Assembly (NCBI RefSeq): GCF_003946865.1
Contig: NZ_QXTH01000019.1
Coordinates: 1-36,725, forward strand
DNA length: 36,725 nt
DNA from: Antribacter gilvus
GTDB taxonomy: Bacteria; Actinomycetota; Actinomycetes; Actinomycetales; Cellulomonadaceae
Direction: 5' to 3'
Part shown: one piece after another, positions 29,874-36,725 of the stretch
How the letters are laid out: each line of letters starts with the position of its first letter
How positions within the stretch are numbered: the stretch's first letter is position 1
Made by a program: the position numbers and the translations under genes
Notes under the pieces: model-generated
What the model was told of the DNA's origin: nothing
Databases searched by the model: none
The model's input: the letters and a program-made list of their open reading frames with translations, nothing else

Positions 29874-30793
29874 GCGCGCTCACCGATCGGGAGCAGCTCG
29901 GACGCGATCCTGTCCGCGATCTTCTCGTAGAAGGCGATGGCGGTCCGGCCGCGCTCGTCTGTGTAGGCACTGAGTGATACCGCCGCACCATCGGCCTCGG
30001 TGAACCGGGTGAGCTCCTTGATCCCGGGAGGGAAGGTCTCGACCTCCTTCAGTTCAGTTGTGCCGTCGGTGCTCGTGACCTCGCGCATTTCGGTCTCACG
30101 CATGTTCCAGAGCAGGTCGCCAAACTCCTGGGTAAGGCCCTCCAGCTGGTACTGAGCCTCGTTCGTAGTCCTCCAGCGAGTCACAACCACTCCCCCGATC
30201 CGCAGGTTCGGGTTACCGAGGTCTTCTGCGTGCTTCTCGATGAAGGTCCGGACCTCAATCGCGCCGTTGGCGCCGTCGAAGGTCGCGTCAGTGGGGATGA
30301 CGACGAAGTCGGCGACGGCCATGGGCATCTGGACCAGGTGCCCCAGGTCCGGCCGGGTGTCGATCAGGATGACGTCGTAGGCCTCGGTCCATCCCCCCGC
30401 GAGGGCCTTCTTGAGCCGGCGGACAGCGCCCACTGCGGCAGCTTCGTCGGCCCGGTTGATGAGGTCGAAGCGCGACGGGATCAGGTCGATACGCTCGGCT
30501 TCGGCCGTCGGGATCTGCCCCTCGTCGCCCTGGGTCCAGGTGCACGGGGTTACGGCACCCTGGCCTGCTCCCTCGGTTGAGCTTGCGGCTAGGAGGACCT
30601 CGGAAATCGTCGGGATCGGGTTCGTCGCCTCGTCGAAGACGACACCGAGACGACGACTGGCGTTGGCCTGAGGGTCCATGTCGATGACAAGTACATCGAG
30701 CCCACGGCGCGCAAGTGCCGCCGCGGTCTGAACACATACCTGGCTCTTGGCGACGCCACCTTTGTTGTTGGCGAACATGATCGTCGTGGTCAC
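29870..30793 (-). CDS. parA: ParA partition ATPase
   Basis: A 307-aa ParA/Soj-type ATPase that would position plasmid copies on the nucleoid. The deviant Walker A is NNKGGVAKSQ, with Ala and Ser/Gln where KGGVGKT is usual. Further motifs are LVIDMDPQANAS (A'), then VILIDTRPDLGH (Walker B) near residue 150. No N-terminal HTH is present, so it is the short type that pairs with small RHH partners. GTG 30791-30793 is preferred because GGAGGT lies just upstream. A good promoter is visible (30854-30881), and 9-bp repeat pairs in the leader suggest autoregulation by ParB. Confidence 0.92.
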   Translation of the reverse strand: MTTTIMFANNKGGVAKSQVCVQTAAALARRGLDVLVIDMDPQANASRRLGVVFDEATNPIPTISEVLLAASSTEGAGQGAVTPCTWTQGDEGQIPTAEAERIDLIPSRFDLINRADEAAAVGAVRRLKKALAGGWTEAYDVILIDTRPDLGHLVQMPMAVADFVVIPTDATFDGANGAIEVRTFIEKHAEDLGNPNLRIGGVVVTRWRTTNEAQYQLEGLTQEFGDLLWNMRETEMREVTSTDGTTELKEVETFPPGIKELTRFTEADGAAVSLSAYTDERGRTAIAFYEKIADRIASELLPIGERA

Positions 30794-30810
30794 ACTGACC
30801 TCCGTGTCTA

Positions 30811-30827
30811 GCAAGACGTGGCTTGCG
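30811..30827 (-). promoter_or_regulatory. ParB-like binding pair in the parA leader
   Basis: On the minus strand CGCAAGCCA is followed directly by CGTCTTGC, in the same 9-bp phase and sequence style as the flanking arrays. It lies between the parA promoter and its start codon, in a good place for repression. Confidence 0.5.
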
Positions 30828-30853
30828 TTGATGAAGTGTTCTGCGTTCTAGCC

Positions 30854-30881
30854 ATGCTAAAAGTTGTTTCAGTGTCTTCAA
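30854..30881 (-). promoter_or_regulatory. parA promoter
   Basis: On the minus strand the -35 TTGAAG (30876-30881) and the -10 TAGCAT (30854-30859) are separated by 16 bp. Both are close to the consensus, and they lie about 55-60 bases upstream of the parA start. Confidence 0.65.
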
Positions 30882-31030
30882 TGCTTAGCACGCTTGACAC
30901 GCTTGCATCGCTTGGCACGTATGACGGCTATCGCACGCAACCAATGCATGACATCCTTACCACGCGTTACGTGTGTTACATGCTACCACTGCATGCCACC
31001 TAAGCCACGCAACACATGTAAGGCATGTCT
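30882..31030. repeat. Centromere-like array of 9-bp repeats (parS/parC candidate)
   Basis: CGCTTG recurs at 30891, 30900 and 30909, exactly 9 bp apart (units CGCTTGACA, CGCTTGCAT, CGCTTGGCA). It continues with looser units such as CGTATGACG and, further right, ACATGCTAC, CCACGCAAC, ACATGTAAG and GCATGTCTT. The stretch is much poorer in GC than its surroundings and holds no gene. Short phased repeats beside parA are typical binding arrays for RHH partition proteins. Confidence 0.7.
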
Positions 31031-31095
31031 TTCTGGGTGCGCTCTTCCCGGTGCGCCATCCCGCCCTAGCGGGAGGAGGCCCCGATACTGGTTCG

Positions 31096-31446
31096 ATGAG
31101 CGAACGTGACGACTGGTACGAACGCGAGAGCGGCCAGATGCCTCCGCACGAGATCCGACAGCGACTCATGGCTGAGTACCGGCCGGGGGACAACGACCCT
31201 GTGTCGATCCAGCGTCGCCGGCTTGAGAAGGTCCTCCTGATTCTCGATCTGTTCGCGTTCGACCACGTCGGTAGCGCAAGCGACGCCCGGACCGCAATTC
31301 GGTACCTACGCACTGAGTCGATGGAGCAGAAGTACGAGCCTGGCGTAATGATGCCGACCGCCGCCGAGCTGGGCAGGTTGGTCGATGCCCTTGAGTGGCC
31401 GACCAAGCTTGGGCCGGAGGAGTCAGTCACGCACGCGGGTCGATGA
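31096..31446 (+). CDS. Small hypothetical protein next to the par region
   Basis: A 116-aa soluble protein starting MSERDDWYERESGQMPPHEI, with a helical middle (RRLEKVLLILDLFAFDHVGS) and a C-terminal HTH-like or capping helix (PTAAELGRLVDALEW). No ribosome site is properly spaced. A -10-like GATACT at 31084-31089 lies seven bases before the ATG, so the message may be leaderless; the frame extends upstream to 30973 without better starts. The family is not recognised. It is the last gene before the putative transposon end at 31474. Confidence 0.6.
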   Translation: MSERDDWYERESGQMPPHEIRQRLMAEYRPGDNDPVSIQRRRLEKVLLILDLFAFDHVGSASDARTAIRYLRTESMEQKYEPGVMMPTAAELGRLVDALEWPTKLGPEESVTHAGR

Positions 31447-31473
31447 CGCCCCTCTACCTGCTGGTTCCTAGTC

Positions 31474-31511
31474 CGGGGGTTCCTTCGCGAGAACGACGGG
31501 GTCGAGTAACC
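31474..31511. mobile_element. Candidate left terminal repeat of a Tn3-family transposon
   Basis: The sequence starts GGGGGTTCCTTCGCGAGAAC and ends near CGAGTAACC. It has the length (about 38 bp), GGGG start, internal GAACG and TAA-type inner end usual for Tn3-family ends. It lies just outside a recombination site and tyrosine recombinase, the order seen in Tn4430. The partner end is not in the window, so this is a proposal only. Confidence 0.4.
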
Positions 31512-31584
31512 CGCGCGCGATGGTTGGCGGTAAGCCTGGTCAGGGGGTTCGGGTGGCTGGTGGTGAGGGGTGGTGTGGCATTGA

Positions 31585-31677
31585 CCGCAGATAAGCAGGG
31601 ATTATCTGCGGTAGGGTCGGCGGCGACCTGCACGGACGTCTCCGCGCGACGCGGGTGACTCGCCGTGGTTATCTGCG
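31585..31677. repeat. Candidate tyrosine-recombinase core site (TnpI/IRS-like)
   Basis: Exact 10-bp inverted arms CCGCAGATAA (31585-31594) and TTATCTGCGG (31602-31611) enclose a 7-base spacer, the normal layout of a tyrosine-recombinase crossover site. A third half-site, TTATCTGCG, is at 31669-31677, just inside the alternative start of the integrase gene. It may be the resolution site of the element and also the operator of the integrase gene. Confidence 0.65.
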
Positions 31678-31697
31678 ATAGCACTCGGGAGGCGGCC

Positions 31698-32621
31698 GTG
31701 GGCACTGTTCACCGGCTCGACGTCGGGGTGCCCGCCCCAGACATCACACGTGCGGCCGAGGCGTTCCTCGCCGAGGTCGACAACCCGAACACGACCCGCG
31801 CCTACCGCACCGTGCTGGACGCGCTGGCCCGCCGGTTCGGCCCCCGCAGGCCGCTGACGGTCCTCGAGGGCGAGGAGGCCGCGGACCGGGTCAGTGAGTG
31901 GTTTACCGGCTCGTGGGGCACGGCGGCGCCGTCGACGTTCAACGCGCGGCTCAACGGGCTGTCGGCGGCGATGACCTGGTGGCGCGATCAGGGGTGGCTG
32001 ACCGGCGACCCGCTGCGCCGTATCCGGCACAGGCCCCGCACGCCCGACCGCACCCGGGCGCTCGACCGCGCCGAGGTCGAGCGGCTGCTCACCGCCGACC
32101 GCGTGAACCTGCGCGAGCGGACGTTGTGGCGGCTGCTGTACGAGTCGGCCGCCCGTGCGAGCGAGGTGCTCGCCCTGGACGTCGAGGAGCTCGACCTGCG
32201 CAACCGGCGGGCACGGGTACGGCGCAAGGGCGGCACCGCCGACGTCATCACCTGGCGCACCGCCACCGCGCGCCTGCTGCCCCGGCTGCTGTCCGGGCGC
32301 ACCACGGGCCCGGTGTTCGCCACCGACCGGCGCGCGAGGCTCGAGCTGGCGGCGGTCGACGTCGACCCCCATACCGGGCGTGCCCGGTTGTCCTACCGGC
32401 GAGCCGCGGAGCTGTTCAGCGAGCACGCCGGCGGGGCCACGCTGCACCAGCTGCGGCACTCGGCGCTGACACACGCCGCCGAGGACGGCGCCAACACCTC
32501 GACCCTGCTGGCCTACTCCGGTCACACCTCGGTGGCGTCCCTGGCCCGGTACGCCCGGGTCTCGCCCGAGAGTCTTGCGCGCTGGCAAGCGGCCCGCGAC
32601 CCGGCCGCACGACGACGCTGA
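31698..32621 (+). CDS. Tyrosine recombinase, TnpI-like
   Basis: A 307-aa integrase. The N-terminal SAM-like core-binding domain (about residues 12-110) contains NPNTTRAYRTVLDALARRFG. The catalytic domain has Arg in LYESAARASEVLALDVEEL, Lys in RVRRKGG, the HxxR box in LHQLRHSALTHAAE, a His in YSGHTSVASLARY, and the nucleophilic Tyr in ARYARVSPE. All catalytic residues are present. GTG 31698 is preferred because GGGAGG at 31687-31692 precedes it; GTG 31665 would add 11 residues. With the paired half-sites upstream and a Tn3-type tnpA downstream, it most resembles the TnpI cointegrate resolvase of Tn4430-like transposons. Confidence 0.88.
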   Translation: MGTVHRLDVGVPAPDITRAAEAFLAEVDNPNTTRAYRTVLDALARRFGPRRPLTVLEGEEAADRVSEWFTGSWGTAAPSTFNARLNGLSAAMTWWRDQGWLTGDPLRRIRHRPRTPDRTRALDRAEVERLLTADRVNLRERTLWRLLYESAARASEVLALDVEELDLRNRRARVRRKGGTADVITWRTATARLLPRLLSGRTTGPVFATDRRARLELAAVDVDPHTGRARLSYRRAAELFSEHAGGATLHQLRHSALTHAAEDGANTSTLLAYSGHTSVASLARYARVSPESLARWQAARDPAARRR

Positions 32622-32831
32622 GCCCCGACCAGGGAGTGCGTCAGTGGTGACCGCTATGGTCGGGAGCGGGCCGATCACGCCGGCCTGACTCCGAGCCCCG
32701 CACCGCGCGCCCACGCCGCGCACCGTGGGACGAGGCGGACAAGGGTCTACGACTCGCGTGCGATGCTGCCGCCTGTTCTCGTCGAGCACCAGGCCGGAGC
32801 GCGTGGGGCACCGGCCGGAACCGGAACGACG
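32622..32831. other. Gap between integrase and PrimPol genes
   Basis: There is no supported gene in these 210 bp. The ribosome site for the next gene is weak. No clear promoter or repeat was found. Confidence 0.4.
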
Positions 32832-33725
32832 ATGACCAGGAACAAGGCACGCAAGACCGCCGCCCGCACCGCTGCGGCCGCCACGGGCGGGAGCTACACC
32901 GCCGCCCTGCGAAAGACCACCCCGGAGGGCCGCACCGCTCAGGCCGTCGCGATCCTGGACGAGGTCGAGGACCCCACGGGCGAGCCCGTCTACCAGTGGC
33001 CCGAGGAGTGCCCCGACTGCGGCGCTGACGTCAGCATGGGCTCCTACGAGGTATGTGTGTGCGACGACGAGCCCGAGGGGTGCGACGACTGCGGGGCCGG
33101 AGCCGGCCCCTACGACATGTGCGTCTGTGTCGACGACGCTCCCGAGACCCCCGCTCAGGCCGCCGACCGCGCCGCCTGGGATGAGACGTGGGCGGGCACC
33201 GTGACCGCGGCTGCGGCCCTCGCCGCGGTGCACCGCGGCCTGACCGTGTTCCCGCTGCCGCCCGGCGGGCGCAGGCCGGCCCCGGGTTGGCGTGACCGTC
33301 TCGTGAGCACTCCCGAACAGGTGGCGCGGTCCTGGCCCGGTGACGGGTCGAACGTCGCTGTGGCGTGCGGCCCGTCGCGCGTGGTGGTGCTCGACGTCGA
33401 CGACGTGGAGATCGGCAAGGTAGCCCCGCTCGCCAGGCTCTGCCGCGAGCTGGCGGCGCCGTACCCCGAGACGTTCCGTGTCCTGACGCCGTCGGGTGGG
33501 TTCCACCTGTACTTCCGCGCGCCCGAGGGCATCAGCGTGCCGTCGTCCTCGGGCGGGGTGACGGGGCTCGGTCCGGGGATCGACGTGCGCGCCGGCAACG
33601 GGTACGTCCTGGCGCCGCACTCGGTCGTGCCCGGCCCCAAGGGCCAGAACCGCGTGTACCTGTCCAGCAGCACGCAGCCCATCGCGCCGCTGCCTACGTG
33701 GATCCTGGAACGCATCACCACCTGA
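32832..33725 (+). CDS. PrimPol (archaeo-eukaryotic primase) with Cys-rich N-terminus
   Basis: A 297-aa protein. After a basic Ala-rich start, residues about 55-105 hold two Cys clusters (CPDCGADVSMG...VCVC and CDDCGAGAG...CVC) that may bind zinc. From about 125 follows a bifunctional primase/polymerase (PF09250-like) domain: GLTVFPLPPGGRRPAPGW, VVVLDVDDVE (metal-binding DxD), SGGFHLYFRAPEG (catalytic His) and GIDVRAGNGYVLAPHS. It would prime or copy DNA. No helicase or HTH follows, so it is a stand-alone PrimPol. The ATG at 32832 has only a weak GGAAC-type site; an upstream ATG at 32763 is less likely. It lies between the tyrosine recombinase and tnpA, so it is probably transposon cargo. Confidence 0.8.
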   Translation: MTRNKARKTAARTAAAATGGSYTAALRKTTPEGRTAQAVAILDEVEDPTGEPVYQWPEECPDCGADVSMGSYEVCVCDDEPEGCDDCGAGAGPYDMCVCVDDAPETPAQAADRAAWDETWAGTVTAAAALAAVHRGLTVFPLPPGGRRPAPGWRDRLVSTPEQVARSWPGDGSNVAVACGPSRVVVLDVDDVEIGKVAPLARLCRELAAPYPETFRVLTPSGGFHLYFRAPEGISVPSSSGGVTGLGPGIDVRAGNGYVLAPHSVVPGPKGQNRVYLSSSTQPIAPLPTWILERITT

Positions 33726-33784
33726 GCAGCTGCTCACGACGCGACGAGGGGCCCAGTCCGGCCCGTCGGTCGTCGGAGCGTTTT

Positions 33785-33835
33785 GGTGACGCGTACGCGT
33801 GACATCGGGAGCCGCCGTCACGCGTACGCGTCACC
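33785..33835. repeat. Perfect 19-bp inverted repeat with self-palindromic arms
   Basis: Arms 33785-33803 and 33817-33835 are exact complements with a 13-base spacer. Each arm itself contains the palindrome ACGCGTACGCGT. The repeat lies between the convergent PrimPol and zinc-finger genes and contains the stop codon of the latter. It is likely a bidirectional terminator, but the double symmetry would also suit a protein binding or recombination site. Confidence 0.7.
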
Positions 33836-34148
33836 GAACGGCGGTGTGGGTGCGGTGCTTACGCTGTCGGCAGCGGGGTGAGCAGCACACGGCGTCGGCC
33901 CGGTGGCCGCCCCCGCCGGCGATGAAGCCGTTGCCGCAGCCAGGGCAGACGCGCCTGGTGATCCTGGTGCCGGGGTCGGCCTGGTCGGTCAGCGCGGCGA
34001 CGGCCGCTCGCGCGATCCGGTCCAGCTTGCGGCGGCGCCGGTACGCGCGTGCGTCGCACGCCGCGCCGCAGTAGCGCCGGCGTGCGGTCGCCTCCGGTGG
34101 CAGCGCAGCCCCGCACGCCGCGCACCACCGGACGTGGGCCCGGTCCAT
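33831..34148 (-). CDS. Small double zinc-finger protein
   Basis: A 105-aa protein with two Cys clusters: CAACGAALP...YCGAAC (residues about 9-31) and CPGCG...CCSPRCRQRKH (about 68-98). Each looks like a treble-clef or zinc-ribbon finger followed by basic residues. It may bind DNA or RNA. ATG 34146-34148 is 7 bases after the tnpA stop with GGAGG in between, so it is translated from the tnpA message. It is often small proteins of this kind that accompany actinobacterial transposons, but a function cannot be named. Confidence 0.7.
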   Translation of the reverse strand: MDRAHVRWCAACGAALPPEATARRRYCGAACDARAYRRRRKLDRIARAAVAALTDQADPGTRITRRVCPGCGNGFIAGGGGHRADAVCCSPRCRQRKHRTHTAVR

Positions 34149-34155
34149 GCCTCCA

Positions 34156-36637
34156 TCATGCGCCCGCGCCGTCGTCGCCGACGTCGCGCAGGGGGCGCAG
34201 GCCGGCCGGGGTGGGGTCGGTGAAGCTGTAGCGGCCCTGGAAGTTCAGGTGGGCGTACCCGAGCGGGGTGAGGCGGGCGACGTCGGCGGCCTCGACGGCG
34301 TGGCCGTCGGCGCGCAGCTGGTCGAGGGCGGCGTCGATGTAGCGGGTGTTCCACAGCACGACGGCGTTCAGGACCAGGCCGAGCGCGCCGAGCTGGTCCT
34401 CCTGTCCCTCGCGGTAGGGCTTGCGCATCTCCCCGCGCTGCCCGTGGTAGATCCGGCGGGCCAGGGCGTGGCGGGACTCGCTCATGTTCTGCTGGCGGCG
34501 GATGCCTCGCCGGTAGCCGGTCTCGACGGGGTCGACCAGGGCCAGCAGGTGGATGGTCTTGGCGATGCGCCCGTACTCGGCGAACGCCCGGCCCAGCGGG
34601 GTCGGGTTCCCCTCACGGGCCAGCACGCGCAGCAGGTCGTAGGCGCGCACGCCGCCGTCGACGAGAGTGGCGGCCACGCGCACCATGTCTGGCCAGTGCT
34701 CGGTGATCCGGGCCAGGTTCACGCGGTGGCGGGCGATCGGGTTCAGCGCGCCGTAGTCGCCGGCGGCCTCCCCGGGCAGCGTGGCGCGCCACAGCCGCTG
34801 GTCGCCGATCCCGGCGATGTTCGGGGTGAACCGGTAGCCCAGGATGCGGAAGAGGCCGAACACGATGTCGGAGTAGGAAGCGGTGTCGGTGATGACCTGC
34901 TCGATCTTGGGTCCGCCGTCGACACCGAGCACGGTGTCCAGGATGTAGAGGCTGTCGCGCACGGTGCCGGGCACGGTGACCGCACCGATCCCGGCGAACT
35001 GGTCGTTGATCGCGTTCAGCCAGGTCAGGCCCTTCTTCATGCCGAAGTACTTCGGGTTCGGCGCGGCGTTCAGGGTCACCACGGGCACGGTGAACCGCAT
35101 CCCGTCGACCGACGCGATCAGGCCCCCGCCCCAGGCCGCAGCAGCCGGGCTGCCAGCCTGGGCGTCAATGAGGCGCCCGGCGGCGGCCGTGAACGTCTCG
35201 GCACGCAGGTAGTTCTGCGCGACGTGGGAGAGCCGGTCGTACGTCAGGGCGGGCACCGATGCGTTGGCCACGGGCCGGTGGCCGACGTTGCAGGACTCCG
35301 CGACCAGGACCGCGGTGAGGGACACGGCCAGGTCCTCCAGGCGGGTGGCCCGGCCCGCGGTGTGGGTGAACTCCTCCAGGAACCCGGTCCAGGAGTGGAC
35401 CTCCAGCAGAACGTCGGGCAGGTCCACGTGCGGCAGCATCCCTGCCACGGCGGCGCGCACGTCCTTCAGGGAGTCGGGCTCGGCCTCGCGTTCGAGCCGG
35501 TCCACGTCCAGGCGCATGCGCCCCTGGTCGTCGGCCTCGAGCCGCACCCCGGCGTCCGGGCCGGCCGCCGCGATGCGGTCGGCGAGCTGGCGCCAGGCCG
35601 CGTCCAGCGTGCTGACGAGCTCGGCCAGGTGCGCCTGCACGGGTCCGTCGAGCTGGAGAGAAGCGGTGATCTCGCCCTTACGGGCCGCCCACCGGTCGCC
35701 GTCGAGCAGCTGCGTGCGCGGGTCGGCCCACCGGACCGAGCAGGTCGCGAACACGTCGCGCCGGCGCAGCGCCCGGTGGAAGTGCTCCAGCACGCACAGG
35801 ACGTACGCGTCCCGGTCGGCCGCGCCGTCGGGCAGGTCCGGGTTCGCGAACACCGCGCGCTGCCAGGCCGGGTTCACCAGGCCCGCCGCGACGTCGTCGG
35901 CCGACAGCGGCCTGATCGCCGGGCGACGGCGGGCCAGGTCCGGCAGCCGGCGCACCTCGGCCAGGAGCCCCTCGGCGGCCGGGGTCGCGTCCAGCGGCAG
36001 CACCTCGGACAGCATCTCCAGGAACGGGCGCACCACCCGGTACTTGTCGGTCAAGAGCCGACGCAGCTGGGACTCGCCGACGTTGTCGTCCGGGACCATG
36101 TCGGAAACGGCGTCGGCCGCGCCGATGACCTCCTGACGGGGCGCGACCTGCTCGATCGCCGCCCACGCCTGGTCCACGTCCACGCTCCCGGCCTCCTGCG
36201 CGGCCGTGAGGACCGCGACGAATGCCTTGGTCACCCCGGCGAGCGTCGCCGAGGCCCGCTCCAGGTGCGGCATCGACTCCAGCCGGTGTGCCTCCGCCTC
36301 CCGGCGGGCCCGGGCGATCAGCCGGGTCGCCATCAGCGCGTGGAACAGGTCCAGCGCGTCGTCGACCGCGACGACCTCCAGGTGCCGGGCCGCGGCCACC
36401 AGCGTGGCGGTGCGGTGCGGCTCGCCCATCTTCGCGATGTCGGCGGCCTTGGCCTTGATCCCGACGTCGGCCAGGTCACTGACCCGGTTGGTCGGCACCC
36501 GGGCCAGCTCGGCCTGGCCCGCGCCCAGGGAGAACACCTCGCTCGCCCGGTCCAGCGCGCCCACCATCGCCTTGCCCGACGTGCGTCGCGGCGATCGGCG
36601 CAGCCGCTCCAGCTCGGAGAACCGGGCACCCGGTAGT
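34156..36637 (-). pseudogene. tnpA: Tn3-family transposase TnpA, 5' end cut off by an insertion
   Basis: About 825 codons of a Tn3-type DDE transposase (full length about 990). The remaining part covers the DNA-binding region (ERLRRSPRRTSGKAMVGAL) and the catalytic domain. The acidic triad is seen as Asp in ASVDGMRFTVPV, Asp in QVITDTASYSDIVFG, and Glu in FAEYGRIAKTIHLL, and the C-terminal LGLVLNAVVLWNTRYIDAAL is typical. The frame stays open past the first ATG (36567) up to 36639, where TGA appears at an abrupt change in base composition. Roughly 165 N-terminal residues are therefore lost or lie beyond the insertion. It may be inactive unless an internal start gives function. Confidence 0.88.
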
Positions 36638-36725
36638 TGTCAAGTCAAATGAGACGTGTTCAAGCCTTGGAGGCGTGTTCTTGTGATTTTCGCCGCTCTG
36701 GGTCGTTGATGGCTGCCTTTTCGGG
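36638..36725. mobile_element. End of an insertion sequence inside tnpA (partial)
   Basis: GC content falls suddenly and transposase coding stops. The new sequence begins TGTCAAGTCAAATGAGACGT and contains the related units ACGTGTTCAAG and GCGTGTTCTTG. A TGT start with multiple internal repeats would suit an IS21-type end, but the family is a guess. The rest lies outside the window. Confidence 0.5.

Noticed and set aside
33740-33790. GGGGCCCAGTCC... as the right end of the Tn3 transposon
   Set aside because: It does not match the complement of the candidate left end at 31474, and it would cut PrimPol off from tnpA.
34147-36636. 829-codon plus-strand reading frame opposite tnpA
   Set aside because: It mirrors the real transposase, has low-complexity Val/Gly/Arg/His composition and no domain; typical antisense openness at high GC.

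Overview
The window looks like one side of a mobile, probably plasmid, molecule from a high-GC actinobacterium. A Micrococcales host (Cellulomonas/Cellulosimicrobium-like) is my guess from codon and gene style and is not proven. Supporting signs are very GC-rich codon use, frequent GTG starts, strong purine-rich ribosome sites, GTGA/ATGA gene overlaps, and a full set of conjugation, partition and accessory genes. No convincing replication initiator, rRNA, tRNA or CRISPR array is visible. The right edge runs into an insertion element that cuts a transposase, so the molecule continues beyond the window.

Layout. 0.1-7.3 kb (+): a compact conjugation operon encoding a VirB6/TrbL-like membrane protein, an SCO6880-family protein, a VirB4-like ATPase, a VirD4/TraG coupling protein and a DUF4913 coiled-coil protein. 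It ends in a perfect 24-bp bidirectional terminator. 7.3-11.3 kb (-): mobC, a MOBP-type relaxase and an unknown 584-aa protein, with a candidate oriT just upstream at 11.34-11.41 kb. 11.5-12.3 kb: a small coiled-coil gene broken by an in-frame TAG, then an array of TGTCA-type motifs. 12.3-19.8 kb (-): single-gene units (hypothetical, DUF6573, hypothetical, ParB-like, hypothetical, DUF4192), each with its own hairpin terminator. Four of them carry copies of one structured leader, and two of those copies form an exact 510-bp direct repeat. 19.8-24.5 kb: a frameshifted gene, a DnaG-type primase lacking the zinc finger, a divergent small HTH gene with palindromic operators, a serine recombinase, and a class I Fic toxin-antitoxin pair whose toxin has an ART-like second domain. 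24.5-27.3 kb (-): a KfrA / DnaQ-like exonuclease / small-gene operon. 27.5-31.4 kb: a small + gene, a four-TM Spd-like protein, and a parA/RHH-parB operon flanked by 9-bp-phased centromere-like repeats. 31.4-36.6 kb: what looks like a Tn3-family transposon with a TnpI-type tyrosine recombinase, its core site, a PrimPol gene, a zinc-finger gene and a 5'-truncated tnpA.

How it fits together. MobC and the relaxase would nick oriT, the coupling protein would deliver the relaxase to the T4SS-like channel, ParA/ParB would keep the plasmid, and KfrA and the HTH protein would be regulators. The most interesting signal is that the C-termini of the relaxase, the primase, the Fic toxin and the 584-aa protein resemble each other. 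The primase and Fic tails are clearly homologous even at DNA level. This raises the possibility of a shared export signal, with a toxin and a primase sent into the recipient together with the relaxase-bound DNA. Two other signals stand out: the cassette-like series of genes with interchangeable foldback leaders, and the PrimPol-carrying TnpI/Tn3 element.
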